Source: Alteromonas australica | GTDB taxonomy: Bacteria > Pseudomonadota > Gammaproteobacteria > Enterobacterales > Alteromonadaceae | Direction of reading: 5' to 3' | Length of the DNA: 64,000 bases | Assembly (NCBI RefSeq): GCF_000730385.1 | Contig: NZ_CP008849.1 | Coordinates: forward strand, 1,984,001 to 2,048,000 | Shown: positions 12,161 to 25,190 of the stretch, piece after piece | Position numbering within the stretch: position 1 is the first letter of the stretch | How the letters are laid out: every line of letters begins with the position of its first letter | Translations under genes and position numbers: made by a program | The notes under the pieces: generated by a model | Database searches by the model: none | What the model saw: the letters and a program-made list of their open reading frames with translations, nothing else | What the model was told of the DNA's origin: nothing

Positions 12161-12772
12161 TTAAAAACTGATATATTTTCCGTTGTCGATGCCATCGATT
12201 GTCCAGCTACCCACACGATACCGAATTAGACGAAGCGTAGGGAAACCTATGTGCGCGGTCATTCGTCTTACTTGACGATTCCTGCCTTCTGAAATGGTTA
12301 TCGACAGCCAACTGGTGGGGATAGCTTGACGAAACCGAACCGGAGGATTTCTGTCCCAAACTTGCGGCGCTTCTATTGCCTTTACCTTTGCTGGTTTGGT
12401 CATGCCGTCTTTAAGCTCAACCCCATTGCGCAACGCGTCAAGGGCGGTTTCGTTAGGGGTGCCTTCAACTTGAACCCAATAGGTCTTACTTGTTTTTGCA
12501 TTTGGGTGCGCCAGTTTGTGCTGCAACTTACCGTCATTGGTGAGTACTAAAAGTCCTTCAGAATCGCGGTCTAGTCTGCCCGCAGCATACACATCAGGAA
12601 TATCGATATAGTCTTTTAGCGTCTCACGGCCATCGGCATCCGTAAATTGAGATAGCACCTGAAATGGCTTATTAAAAAGGACGATTTTTGTATCACTGGC
12701 TTTCATGAAGAGATCTTTGCGCATTAAGGTGAAATCAGGCGAGTAAGGGTAACATGCTTGGTTAACCTTCAT
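12161..12772 (-). CDS. rluE: 23S rRNA pseudouridine 2457 synthase
   Basis: A small RsuA-family pseudouridine synthase without an obvious S4 domain. The catalytic Asp lies in [19 protein letters not shown], and the C-terminal GRNRQVRRM and LRLIRYRVG motifs are typical. Length and domain layout match RluE, which modifies U2457 of 23S rRNA. The open frame starts at 12772, but homologues begin near ...IVLFNKPF, so the ATG at 12706 (MKASDTK) or 12724 may be the real start; none has a strong Shine-Dalgarno. It is divergent from icd. Confidence 0.93.
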   Translation of the reverse strand: MKVNQACYPYSPDFTLMRKDLFMKASDTKIVLFNKPFQVLSQFTDADGRETLKDYIDIPDVYAAGRLDRDSEGLLVLTNDGKLQHKLAHPNAKTSKTYWVQVEGTPNETALDALRNGVELKDGMTKPAKVKAIEAPQVWDRNPPVRFRQAIPTSWLSITISEGRNRQVRRMTAHIGFPTLRLIRYRVGSWTIDGIDNGKYISF

Positions 12773-15331
<2,559 letters not shown>

Positions 15332-15658
15332 ACGCCGTTAAAGAAAGTGATAAAAAGTCTTATTAAAGCCTCTGCCATTTGGTAGGGGCTTTTTTTTGGA
15401 CAAGGAAAACCCGTAGATAATTGAACGGCGTTTCTGTTAGCCCATGAATATTGATAGTAATGAAGGGGTGATGACAAATAGGGATGAATGCAAAGTTAGG
15501 TTAATACGAAAAGAAGCTAATCGAAAAAGCCGAAGGTGAATGGTTTCTAAGAAGGATAGGGTTAAGGTGAATAATATTTAATAGGCAAGAAAAAACCCAC
15601 CTCCGTCAACCACCAGGTAATTAACGGAAACAGGCCTTTATTGAATTAGTTTATTATT
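15332..15658. other. Convergent icd/cspD intergenic region
   Basis: Contains the icd terminator. On the cspD side there is a weak hairpin (CCGTCAA at 15603-15609 with TTAACGG at 15621-15627), with an A6 run at 15590-15596 that is a T6 run on the minus strand and may end cspD transcription. Nothing else is recognised. Confidence 0.45.
15365..15397 (+). terminator. Terminator of icd
   Basis: A 12-bp stem (AAAGCCTCTGCC with GGTAGGGGCTTT, two G-U pairs) around a 4-nt ATTT loop, followed by a run of T. Confidence 0.85.
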
Positions 15659-15877
15659 TTAACGCTCTGGCTCTTCTAAGAACCCAATGTTCTCAGCGTG
15701 AAGGCCTTTAGGGCCCTGCTGCACATCATAGGTCACCTCTTGACCGGCTTTTAGTGAGCGATATCCTTCCATTTGGATTGTAGAATAGTGCGCGAAGATG
15801 TCTTCTCCGCCATCCTCGGGAACAATAAATCCAAACCCTTTTGCGTTGTTAAACCACTTAACTTTTCCAACCGCCAT
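15659..15877 (-). CDS. cspD: Cold-shock-domain protein CspD
   Basis: A 72-residue single OB-fold cold-shock protein with RNP1 (KGFGFIVPEDG) and RNP2 (DIFAHYSTI). The phenylalanine-poor RNP2 and the C-terminal extension ENIGFLEEPER match CspD rather than CspA. In E. coli, CspD is a stationary-phase inhibitor of DNA replication. Its position, divergent from clpS-clpA, is the same as in E. coli and supports the assignment. Shine-Dalgarno GAGGAAG lies before the ATG at 15877. Confidence 0.93.
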   Translation of the reverse strand: MAVGKVKWFNNAKGFGFIVPEDGGEDIFAHYSTIQMEGYRSLKAGQEVTYDVQQGPKGLHAENIGFLEEPER

Positions 15878-16077
15878 ACTTCGACTTCCTCTTAATCCTT
15901 GAACTCACACGTTTATGCCCCCACAATAGAAATTGGTGGCATTGCGATATTGCCTTTGGCAAAACAACATCACTATCAAAATGTAGATTTTTTAACCATA
16001 TTATGTCAAGAGCAAATGCGAATTAATTTTATACAAAAGTTATACGACATCTGCTGGCAAAGCACTATTATTAAGTT

Positions 16078-16398
16078 ATGAGTAAAGACAACACAATTGA
16101 CATCGAAAAGGAAAAGCAAAAAGACGCGCAGCGAAAAACACCGCAGCCGCCGCCTATGTATAAGGTGTTGTTGAACAATGACGACTACACCCCCATGGAC
16201 TTTGTCATTGAAGTGCTCATGCATTTTTTCAATATGGATGCTGAGAAAGCCAATCAACTTATGCTTACGGTTCATTATCAAGGAAAAGCCGTTTGTGGCA
16301 TATTCACTGCAGAGATTGCAGAGACAAAGGTAATGCAAGTCAACCAATATGCACGAAAGCAAGGTCATCCACTGATGTGTACTATGGAGCCGGCGTAA
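16078..16398 (+). CDS. clpS: ClpS, N-degron adaptor of ClpAP
   Basis: A 106-residue adaptor that binds N-terminal Leu, Phe, Tyr or Trp of substrates and hands them to ClpA. Residues that bind the N-terminal amino group are conserved with E. coli numbering: N34, D35 and H66. A disordered charged N-terminal tail (1-22), needed for ClpA engagement, precedes the [19 protein letters not shown] core. It lies 24 nt upstream of clpA on the same strand and is divergent from cspD. Confidence 0.97.
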   Translation: MSKDNTIDIEKEKQKDAQRKTPQPPPMYKVLLNNDDYTPMDFVIEVLMHFFNMDAEKANQLMLTVHYQGKAVCGIFTAEIAETKVMQVNQYARKQGHPLMCTMEPA

Positions 16399-16422
16399 GT
16401 CAATTTGTAGAGGGCGAGCGAT

Positions 16423-18699
16423 ATGTTAAATAAAGAATTAGAGCAGACGTTAAACAATGCGTTTGTATTTGCTAGAGAGCACCGTCACGAGTTTATGACG
16501 GTAGAGCACCTGTTGCTGGCACTGTTAGATAACTCTGCTGCTCGCGAAGCGTTGCATGCTTGTGGTGCAGACATTGAAGCAATAAAGAGCGAATTAATCG
16601 CTTTCGTGAAAGATACTACCCCGTTGATTCTTGATGATCAGCTTAACGAAAGAGAAACTCAACCGACTTTAGGATTTCAACGTGTCCTGCAGCGGGCAGT
16701 CTTTCACGTGCAATCATCGGGCAAAGATGAAGTTACCGGTGCCAATGTGCTTGTGGCTATTTTTAGCGAACAAGAATCTCAGGCTGTATTCATCCTCAAG
16801 AAATCTGATGTGACTCGCTTAGATGTTGTGAACTTTATCAGCCATGGTGTGAGTAAGTCTGATGACGAAGCACCGGTAAATTCAGACTCGTTGGAAGAAG
16901 GCGAGTCTACAGATGACAGCGGTTCTGCGCTCAGCAAGTACTCAACAGACTTAAACAAGCACGCGAAAGAAGGGAAAATCGACCCGCTTATCGGTCGAGA
17001 CCTGGAAGTTGAGCGTACGATTCAGATTTTATGTCGCCGACGCAAGAACAACCCATTATTGGTGGGGGAAGCTGGCGTGGGTAAAACAGCGATTGCTGAA
17101 GGTTTAGCTTATCGTATTGTGAATAACGATGTGCCAGACGTCATTGCTGAAAGTACAGTTTACTCTTTGGACTTAGGCGGATTATTGGCGGGTACCAAAT
17201 ACCGTGGTGATTTTGAGAAGCGTCTAAAAGCGATTCTGAAAGAGCTGTCGAAAGACGAGCACGCCATATTATTCATTGATGAGATTCATACCATCATTGG
17301 AGCTGGGGCAGCGTCAGGCGGGGTGATGGACGCGTCTAACTTGCTTAAGCCTAAATTATCCAGTGGTGAGTTACGCTGCATTGGCTCAACCACCTATCAG
17401 GAATACCAAGGTATCTTTGAGAAAGATCGCGCGCTGGCACGCCGCTTCCAAAAAGTGGATGTGACTGAGCCGAGTGTGAGTGATACAACTAAGATATTAC
17501 TTGGTCTGAAAAGCCGTTATGAAGAGCACCATAATGTGCGCTTTACGCAAAAAGCGATTCAAGCGGCGGCAGAGCTTTCGGCTAAATACATTAACGAACG
17601 CCATTTACCTGATAAAGCCATTGATGTGATGGATGAGGCAGGGGCTAGTCAACGGTTGTTGCCACAGTCTAAGCGTAAGAAAACCATTAACGTGGCAGAT
17701 ATCGAACAGATTATTGCCAAAATGGCGCGTATCCCTGAGAAGTCGGTATCAGCGTCTGACAAAGAAGTTCTTAAAAACCTAGGGCGTAACCTTAAGATGG
17801 TCGTGTTTGGCCAAGACAAAGCCATAGAGACGCTAAACGACGCTATTCTATTGTCTCGTTCTGGTCTAGGCGCTGAAGAAAAGCCCATTGGTAGCTTTTT
17901 GTTTGCAGGCCCAACCGGGGTAGGTAAGACGGAAGTGACCCAACAATTGGCCAAAATAATGGGTGTGGAGCTTGTACGCTTCGACATGTCGGAGTACATG
18001 GAGCGCCATGCTGTTAGCCGCTTGATAGGTGCACCTCCAGGTTATGTGGGGTTCGATCAAGGCGGTTTACTAACCGATGCTGTCATTAAAAATCCGTATT
18101 CGGTGGTGCTGCTTGATGAAATTGAAAAAGCCCACAGTGATATTTACAACATTCTATTGCAAGTGATGGATCACGGTACGTTAACCGACAATAACGGCCG
18201 TAAGGTCGATTTTAGAAATGTGGTATTGGTGATGACAACCAACGCGGGTGTTCAGGAAACTGTGCGTAAATCCATTGGCTTTAAGCAACAGGATCATAGT
18301 CACGATGCACTTTCTGAAATTAATAAAGTGTTTACCCCTGAATTTAGAAACCGTTTAGATGGCATTATTTGGTTTAATCATCTTGATTCTGAAATCATCT
18401 TACAGGTGGTTGATAAGTTTATTATTGAGTTACAGGCTCAGTTAGACGTAAAAGGTGTATCACTGGAAGTGTCTTCTGAAGCACGGGCTTATCTTGCGGA
18501 GAAAGGTTACGACAAGTCTATGGGGGCTAGACCCATGTCTAGGCTAATTAAAGAAGAGCTTAAGAAAGAGTTGGCTAACGAACTTCTGTTTGGTGAATTA
18601 ACCAAAGGCGGTAACGTTAAAGTTGATTTAGACAACGATAAGCTGCGTTTTGATTATTCTGGCGTCGATGCGGTAAAAGAAGAAGCAGAGCCGAGTTAA
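16423..18699 (+). CDS. clpA: ClpA, ATP-dependent unfoldase of ClpAP
   Basis: A Hsp100 hexameric unfoldase that feeds proteins to the ClpP peptidase. At 758 residues it matches E. coli ClpA. Order: Clp_N double repeat (1-145), acidic linker (about 146-165), AAA-1 with Walker A GEAGVGKTA near 215 and DEIHTIIGAGAASGG, AAA-2 with Walker A GPTGVGKTE near 496, and a C-terminal D2-small domain. The ClpP-docking loop is present as SIGFKQQD. Cotranscribed with clpS; a perfect terminator follows. Confidence 0.98.
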   Translation: MLNKELEQTLNNAFVFAREHRHEFMTVEHLLLALLDNSAAREALHACGADIEAIKSELIAFVKDTTPLILDDQLNERETQPTLGFQRVLQRAVFHVQSSGKDEVTGANVLVAIFSEQESQAVFILKKSDVTRLDVVNFISHGVSKSDDEAPVNSDSLEEGESTDDSGSALSKYSTDLNKHAKEGKIDPLIGRDLEVERTIQILCRRRKNNPLLVGEAGVGKTAIAEGLAYRIVNNDVPDVIAESTVYSLDLGGLLAGTKYRGDFEKRLKAILKELSKDEHAILFIDEIHTIIGAGAASGGVMDASNLLKPKLSSGELRCIGSTTYQEYQGIFEKDRALARRFQKVDVTEPSVSDTTKILLGLKSRYEEHHNVRFTQKAIQAAAELSAKYINERHLPDKAIDVMDEAGASQRLLPQSKRKKTINVADIEQIIAKMARIPEKSVSASDKEVLKNLGRNLKMVVFGQDKAIETLNDAILLSRSGLGAEEKPIGSFLFAGPTGVGKTEVTQQLAKIMGVELVRFDMSEYMERHAVSRLIGAPPGYVGFDQGGLLTDAVIKNPYSVVLLDEIEKAHSDIYNILLQVMDHGTLTDNNGRKVDFRNVVLVMTTNAGVQETVRKSIGFKQQDHSHDALSEINKVFTPEFRNRLDGIIWFNHLDSEIILQVVDKFIIELQAQLDVKGVSLEVSSEARAYLAEKGYDKSMGARPMSRLIKEELKKELANELLFGELTKGGNVKVDLDNDKLRFDYSGVDAVKEEAEPS

Positions 18700-18759
18700 T
18701 GCTTGGCTAAGCGCTTCTGCGTTTACCCCATCTTCTAGTCATATGCTGAAAACACCATT

Positions 18760-18792
18760 AAAAAAGCCCGATGAATTCATCGGGCTTTTTTC
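18760..18792 (+). terminator. Bidirectional terminator between clpA and infA
   Basis: A perfect 16-bp half-site palindrome (AAAAAAGCCCGATGAA with its complement) with A and T runs, placed between convergent clpA and infA; it can serve both. Confidence 0.9.
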
Positions 18793-18817
18793 TTATGCGT
18801 TACCGCTTAATGGCTCG

Positions 18818-19036
18818 TTATCTGGCGCGATAAATAATACGACCTTTAGTTAAGTCGTATGGAGTCATCTCAACAGTGACCTTATCGCCAGTAAGAATTC
18901 GGATATAGTTCTTGCGCATTTTTCCAGAAATGTGTGCTGTCACAACGTGACCGTTTTCTAGTTCTACGCGGAACATAGTATTAGGTAGGGTATCAAGCAC
19001 CGTACCTTCCATTTCAATACAATCTTCTTTTGCCAT
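18818..19036 (-). CDS. infA: Translation initiation factor IF-1
   Basis: A 72-residue S1/OB-fold protein that occupies the ribosomal A site during initiation. The sequence has the family hallmarks [36 protein letters not shown] and a C-terminal [10 protein letters not shown]. Location next to clpA and aat/bpt is conserved in gammaproteobacteria. It follows bpt by 75 nt on the same strand. Nothing odd. Confidence 0.98.
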   Translation of the reverse strand: MAKEDCIEMEGTVLDTLPNTMFRVELENGHVVTAHISGKMRKNYIRILTGDKVTVEMTPYDLTKGRIIYRAR

Positions 19037-19111
19037 GTAAAGCAGTTACCTCAGTAATTCAAATTTTTTGCCGCGCAGACCTTAACCAATCTTGCCTTGC
19101 GTGTAAAGTAA

Positions 19112-19825
19112 TTACGCAGGATTTTTATCAAAACGGGTCCAATTGTTGCCAAGAAACTGCTCATAGGGATAAAACTGGTGTTTGTATGACATTTTTTGGC
19201 AATTTTTTACGTAATAACCAAGGTACAGAAATTCGTAGCCGTCCTGTTGCGCCTGGGCTATTTGGCTTAAAATCATCCAGGTACCCAGGGAATCTGACGT
19301 ATAGTCGGGGTCATAAAATGTGTACAAGGCAGAAAGTGCTCTGTGCTGAGCACCATTTTCAACCACATCGGTCACCGCCACGGCGACTAACTTGTCACCA
19401 TCGTAGGCTTCAATAAAGAGGGGCTTTTTCCAATCACATAATATAAAGCTTTCAAATTGGGTTTTTGATGGCGGATACATACTGCCATCGGTGTGCCTCT
19501 CATTAATGTACTTTTCGTACAATGGATAGTATTGATGATTTTGCGTGTACGCACATTTAATAGAAAGGTGAGCATTACGCTTTTTAACCCGTTTTTGGCT
19601 GCGTGAGGGTGTAAATGCATCAACGGGAATTCGCACCGATTGACAGGCATTACAATCTGGGCAGTGAGGGCGATATATTTGCTCACCACTACGTCTAAAG
19701 CCAACCTGTATAAGTTGACCATAGCGCAAGGCTAATTGCTCGGTGCTGTCTGCATACACCAATAGTTGTTCACGTTCGTCTGGCAGGTAACTACACCCAA
19801 ATATTTGGGTAATACCAAATTTCAC
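19112..19825 (-). CDS. bpt: Aspartate/glutamate leucyltransferase
   Basis: Bpt transfers Leu from Leu-tRNA to N-terminal Asp or Glu, making a destabilising residue for ClpS-ClpAP. At 237 residues it has the usual size. It shows an N-terminal cysteine-bearing segment (GCSYLPD), GFRRSGEQIYRPHCPDCNACQSVRIPV with three closely spaced Cys, and the GNAT-like C-terminal half with LGYYVKNCQKMSYK. Homologous to eukaryotic Ate1. Its ATG overlaps the aat stop by 4 nt. E. coli lacks this gene, so the organism has a wider N-degron set. Confidence 0.96.
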   Translation of the reverse strand: MKFGITQIFGCSYLPDEREQLLVYADSTEQLALRYGQLIQVGFRRSGEQIYRPHCPDCNACQSVRIPVDAFTPSRSQKRVKKRNAHLSIKCAYTQNHQYYPLYEKYINERHTDGSMYPPSKTQFESFILCDWKKPLFIEAYDGDKLVAVAVTDVVENGAQHRALSALYTFYDPDYTSDSLGTWMILSQIAQAQQDGYEFLYLGYYVKNCQKMSYKHQFYPYEQFLGNNWTRFDKNPA

Positions 19826-20568
19826 GGTGTGATCTCCTGTTTACGCCACTGCGCTTGATATGTAGGGCTTAAGCGGCCTTCTTCCGTGAGTGTATCGTTA
19901 TGTTGGTTGAGTTTGTTGATAAAGGTTTCCCGAGTGATGGCCTTAGCGCCTAAGGACGTTAAATGCTCGGTAGGTAACTGGCAGTCAATAAACGCCATGC
20001 CGTTGGCTTTCATATGTTCCACTAGCGCGAGCATGGCCAGCTTAGAGGTATTACTTTTCCTGTGAAACATAGACTCACCACAATACACCTGACCAATACC
20101 AACGCCATACAAGCCACCTACTAGTGCTTCACCTTCCCACACTTCTACTGAGTGGGCTAGCCCTAACTCATGTAAATGACAATACGCCTCTTGCATATCT
20201 TTGGTTATCCAGGTTTCATCACTGAGTGTGTCTAAGCTAGGGTGATGCCTTGGAATGGTCGCACAGGCGTGAATGACGCGCTCAAAGCTATGATTTAGCG
20301 TGACTTTATATCGCTGCTTTCTGGCTAACTTACGGAGGCTTTTAGCGCATACAAAATCATCTAGTTCGATAATCGCACGCGGGGTGGGAGACCACCACAA
20401 CAAGGGTTCATTGTCACTAAACCAAGGGAAAATGCCCTGGGAATAGGCTGAAAATAAGCGCTGAGGGCTTAAGTCTGCGCCAAACGCTAGTAAGCCGTTA
20501 GGCTCTTCAAGTGCATGATGAACAGAAGGAAACGGTGTATCTACATCTAGTTGAGGAAGCGCAATCAT
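19822..20568 (-). CDS. aat: Leucyl/phenylalanyl-tRNA-protein transferase
   Basis: Aat adds Leu or Phe to proteins with N-terminal Lys or Arg, creating ClpS substrates. The 248-residue protein has the family signature PNGLLAFGADLSPQRL, SQGIFPWF and WWSPTPRAI near the N-terminus and GGLYGVGIGQVYCGESMF in the GNAT-like domain. First gene of the aat-bpt(-infA) run; a terminator for trxB lies just upstream, so it has its own promoter. The 4-nt overlap with bpt suggests the two transferases are made together. Confidence 0.97.
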   Translation of the reverse strand: MIALPQLDVDTPFPSVHHALEEPNGLLAFGADLSPQRLFSAYSQGIFPWFSDNEPLLWWSPTPRAIIELDDFVCAKSLRKLARKQRYKVTLNHSFERVIHACATIPRHHPSLDTLSDETWITKDMQEAYCHLHELGLAHSVEVWEGEALVGGLYGVGIGQVYCGESMFHRKSNTSKLAMLALVEHMKANGMAFIDCQLPTEHLTSLGAKAITRETFINKLNQHNDTLTEEGRLSPTYQAQWRKQEITP

Positions 20569-20610
20569 AGTATTGAGACGTACATGGTATTGAGAAGTAC
20601 AATAGCTAAA

Positions 20611-20645
20611 ATAAAAAACCCTGCTGAAATTTTAGCAGGGTTCTT
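20611..20645 (-). terminator. Terminator of trxB
   Basis: AACCCTGCT and AGCAGGGTT form a 9-bp stem with a short A/T loop; on the minus strand it is followed by a run of T. It lies between the trxB stop and aat. Confidence 0.85.
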
Positions 20646-20659
20646 ATTAGGCGTCTTCT

Positions 20660-21981
<1,322 letters not shown>

Positions 21982-22431
21982 ATGTCACAGTCAATAATAA
22001 CTCTGCTAAAAGATGGTCAGCAGTACCTAGAAACGTGGCCGGTTCGCCGTGAGTTGTTCGCCCATTTCCCAGAGTGTAGGGTGGTCGCTGCAACAAAGTT
22101 TGCGGTAAAAACCATGCCGCCAGCAGCTATTTTGGCTTGCGCGTTGTTGCTACAAAACATGGGGATGCAGTATTTACCTCAAACCATTGCTATTGGTGCG
22201 TTTTTCTTAAGCTTACCTTTGCAAGGTATGTTGTGGCTTGGGCACCGTTCAAATCAATATTTACCGCCGCAACTCAATCACTGGTATCAAGATATACACC
22301 GTAAAATGCGCGCGGAAGGTTGCCATTTAGCATCGCTAAAATCTAAACCCAAATATAAAGAACTTGCTCAGTTGCTGAAGACAGCGTTTGACGATTTAGA
22401 CCGTGTGTTCACCCAGCAGTGGTTCCGATAA
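21982..22431 (+). CDS. yfbV: UPF0208 inner-membrane protein YfbV
   Basis: A 149-residue protein with two membrane helices around residues 48-85 between soluble N- and C-terminal parts. The N-terminal KDGQQYLETWPVRREL and the central QGMLWLGHRSNQYLPP are characteristic of the UPF0208/YfbV family. In E. coli YfbV has been linked to insulation of the Ter macrodomain by genetic work, but the mechanism is unclear. Stands alone, convergent with sprT. Confidence 0.92.
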   Translation: MSQSIITLLKDGQQYLETWPVRRELFAHFPECRVVAATKFAVKTMPPAAILACALLLQNMGMQYLPQTIAIGAFFLSLPLQGMLWLGHRSNQYLPPQLNHWYQDIHRKMRAEGCHLASLKSKPKYKELAQLLKTAFDDLDRVFTQQWFR

Positions 22432-22453
22432 CCCCTGAGCGCTTCTCTCCAAT

Positions 22454-22888
22454 TTAAATCGCAGTGAGTGTTTCACCGCAACGTTTGCATCGATATTGTG
22501 CGCCGCGCTCAATTTTTTTGTGGCGGCGTACAGACAACGCATGCTCACTACACTGACACCGGTATGAGAACGTCTCACCCACGACGTCGCTGACATTAAA
22601 TTGATGGGTTGTATTCGGCGGCACATTAAACACCTTTACCATAATGGTTTGCCATTGAATGCCGTGCGGCGCCACCTTCCCAAATAGTTGCCAAACCAAC
22701 AGGTGACTAATCTCATGTGCAATAACATCAGTAAGAAAGGCGGCCTGATTTTCTTTGTACAGTATAGGGTTTAGGTTAATTCTATTTTGCTGTAAAAACG
22801 CGGTGCCTGCGTTTCTTCCTGAACGTCTAAAAGAAAGCGTAGGGCGGGGGAATGTGCGGGCAAAATAGGCTTCTGCCCGCTGATACAA
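22454..22888 (-). CDS. sprT: SprT family zinc-metallopeptidase-like protein
   Basis: SprT-like domain with the HExxH zinc motif (HEISH in VIAHEISHLLVW), followed by GKVAPHGIQWQ and a C-terminal four-cysteine zinc ribbon (CQC and CKRC). The coordinates give the longest frame with a conventional start (TTG, 144 residues). However, the same frame continues upstream with sequence that aligns with the N-terminal helix of other SprT proteins (IEQC...), up to an ATA codon at 22958-22956 preceded by AGGTG at a 5-nt spacing. The real protein is probably about 167 residues, beginning just past the sppA stop. Function in bacteria is not established; eukaryotic Spartan is a DNA-protein crosslink protease. 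Confidence 0.85.
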   Translation of the reverse strand: MYQRAEAYFARTFPRPTLSFRRSGRNAGTAFLQQNRINLNPILYKENQAAFLTDVIAHEISHLLVWQLFGKVAPHGIQWQTIMVKVFNVPPNTTHQFNVSDVVGETFSYRCQCSEHALSVRRHKKIERGAQYRCKRCGETLTAI

Positions 22889-22965
22889 GTCAGCGACACA
22901 TTGTTCTATAGCATGAATGTGTGCCGCTGTTAGATCTTTACTTGCTATGGGTGCACCTGTAACCG

Positions 22966-24831
22966 TTAGTTTATGTTACAGGGAAGGCACAATACATAGG
23001 TGCCCATTGGGTCATTAAGTTGTGCAAAGGAATCAAATTCTTTGATAACTCGTTTAACTTCGCCAATTAGTGCTGAGTTAGATTGCGCGAATTGCCACTT
23101 TCCTACCACCGCGAAAGCTTGACCGAAGAACTCTTTCCAAAACAGTTCTTGGGGAGATAAATCGCGGGTAACGTAAAAGGTGTCGTAGTTTTCTAACTCT
23201 GCAATCTCTGCCGCGGAGGCAATGGCATCATCTAATGAACCTAATTCGTCAACTAAGCCTAATTCTAGTGCATCGGTACCAATCCAAACGCGACCTTGGG
23301 CAATTTCATCAACAGCGTCAATATTTAAATCTCTGCCGTTAGACACGATGTTCAAAAACTTAGAATAGGTGTTTTCTACACTGTATTGAATAATTTGCCC
23401 AAACTGATCTGGAAGAGGGCGTAGCGCAGAAAAACCTGCCATTTCAGTGGTACCCACACCATCTGTATGCACACCAAGGTGGCTAAGGGATTTTTCGTAC
23501 GTCATAAACATACCAAATACGCCAATAGAGCCTGTAATCGTACTAGGGCTAGCAAATATTCGGTCGGCGCCAGCGGCAATCCAATAGCCACCTGATGCAG
23601 CATACGTGCTCATTGACACAACCACAGGCTTACCTGCTTTTTGCAATTCAAGCACTTCTTGACGAATAACTTCCGACGCTGATGCACTGCCTCCTGGAGA
23701 GTCTATTTGGAATACCACTGCTTTTACATCGTCGTTAAGCCGAGCTTTACGGAGTAATCGTGCTGTACTGTCACCACCAATGGTACCTGCTTGCTGTGTG
23801 CCATCAATAATGCTGCCTTTTGCAACCACGACGGCAATTTTGTCAAGGTCGTTAGGTATGGAAGGGACGGGTGCATTTATTACGCTAAGGTAGGTGTCGA
23901 AAGACGTAATGTTAACGCCCATAGGGTTGTCGTCTTCTCCAACAAGCTCAACAAGCTCCTGACGCACATCTTCACGGGTTTTGAGGGCGTCTACCCATTT
24001 GTTTTCAACAGCATACTGCGCAAAATCGCCGTCTACCTGTTCAAACTTGGCGACTAAGGCCTCTAGGGTTTCGTCAAAATTGTCCATAGAAATGCCGCGA
24101 GCGTTAGCCACATCTTCTTTATACTGAAGCCAATAAGCCTCCAGCCATTTCTTCTCAGCTTCTTTAGATGCCTCTGACATGTCGTTACGCATCACGGGTT
24201 CTACGGCTGATTTGTATGTGCCTACGCGGAAAATGTGGGTGGTAACTTTGAGTTTCTCTAACAACTCTTTAATGTATACCCCATAGCGGCCGTATCCATC
24301 TAACAATACGCTTCCCATTGGGTTTAAATAAATGTGGTCGGCATGAGATGCGAGATAGTATTGGTTTTGGGTGTAGTAATTGCCAATGGCATAAACCGGC
24401 TTTTCCGACGTTTTAAAGTCGTCTATGGCTTTTGCTACGGTGCGTAACTTATCTAACCCGCCACCGTTAAGTTGATGCAAATCAAGCACAAGCGCCTTTA
24501 TACGACGGTCCTGTTTGGCATTTTCAATAACTTTGACCACGTCTCTTACTAAAATCTCTGGGTCTTCTGGCTCCGAGCCTAGTGCTTCTTGAAGAAATTG
24601 TTCAAACGGATCAACGCTAACTTTTTCAATGACTAAGTTCCCTTTGAGGGTAAGCATGAGCGCGCTGTCATTGTTTACGGTGAGTTGCTCATTATCTTGT
24701 GATGAAATTGCAACGATAATACCGATGAAAAACACTAAGAAAATAAGGTTAAAGAAGAGTTTTCTAGAGAAGTTAAGTACCGTCCAAATCCCGGTAAATA
24801 ACGATTTCGTCCAGTTTCCTTTGCCTGCCAT
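22966..24831 (-). CDS. sppA: Signal peptide peptidase SppA, 67-kDa type
   Basis: A membrane-anchored serine protease that degrades cleaved signal peptides. At 621 residues it is the long tandem form. A single N-terminal membrane helix spans about 24-44; two SppA/ClpP-fold domains follow. The Ser-Lys dyad is visible: K207 in FRVGTYKSAVEP and S413 in AASGGYW. GSIGVFG follows in the second domain. Neighbours ydjA and ansA repeat the E. coli sppA-ansA-ydjA locus. The upstream end faces a small orphan gene on the same strand. Confidence 0.96.
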   Translation of the reverse strand: MAGKGNWTKSLFTGIWTVLNFSRKLFFNLIFLVFFIGIIVAISSQDNEQLTVNNDSALMLTLKGNLVIEKVSVDPFEQFLQEALGSEPEDPEILVRDVVKVIENAKQDRRIKALVLDLHQLNGGGLDKLRTVAKAIDDFKTSEKPVYAIGNYYTQNQYYLASHADHIYLNPMGSVLLDGYGRYGVYIKELLEKLKVTTHIFRVGTYKSAVEPVMRNDMSEASKEAEKKWLEAYWLQYKEDVANARGISMDNFDETLEALVAKFEQVDGDFAQYAVENKWVDALKTREDVRQELVELVGEDDNPMGVNITSFDTYLSVINAPVPSIPNDLDKIAVVVAKGSIIDGTQQAGTIGGDSTARLLRKARLNDDVKAVVFQIDSPGGSASASEVIRQEVLELQKAGKPVVVSMSTYAASGGYWIAAGADRIFASPSTITGSIGVFGMFMTYEKSLSHLGVHTDGVGTTEMAGFSALRPLPDQFGQIIQYSVENTYSKFLNIVSNGRDLNIDAVDEIAQGRVWIGTDALELGLVDELGSLDDAIASAAEIAELENYDTFYVTRDLSPQELFWKEFFGQAFAVVGKWQFAQSNSALIGEVKRVIKEFDSFAQLNDPMGTYVLCLPCNIN

Positions 24832-24932
24832 ATGAAATAGTACCTTTTATTTATTTATCCCTATTATGTTAGCGATGGCCAACAATATCCCTAACTTATT
24901 TGTAATTAATTGTAATAAATTACAACGAGCAC

Positions 24933-25190
24933 CTAACCCCTTGAATTATCGGATTCGTTTAGCCAGTGTGCAATTAATTTTGCGATGTGTTTATGCTCAT
25001 GGTCGCTAAACAGCATCATGAGTTCGCCGTTGGCTTTTTTATAATCAACTTTTTTATGCCCGCGAACGAAAATGCGATGCAGTGTGTTGTTAGGTGCCTT
25101 TACTGTACTTCTGCGTGTTGGAGACGATTTACCCACTTTTCGAAGGCCCCATTTAAAAACAGTGTGTGTCAGGCAAAGTGCCAACGCCAA
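24933..25190 (-). CDS. Small basic protein of unknown function
   Basis: An 85-codon frame from a TTG at 25190. I do not recognise it. The C-terminal half (from about residue 38) is rich in His, Lys and Asp, with HRIFVRGHKKVDYKKANGE and a final helical segment. A TATAAT on the minus strand at 25197-25192 sits immediately before the TTG, so if it is a -10 element the TTG cannot be the start; the GTG at 25136 (67 residues) would then be more likely. Upstream of sppA on the same strand with a 101-nt gap. Confidence 0.45.
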   Translation of the reverse strand: MALALCLTHTVFKWGLRKVGKSSPTRRSTVKAPNNTLHRIFVRGHKKVDYKKANGELMMLFSDHEHKHIAKLIAHWLNESDNSRG

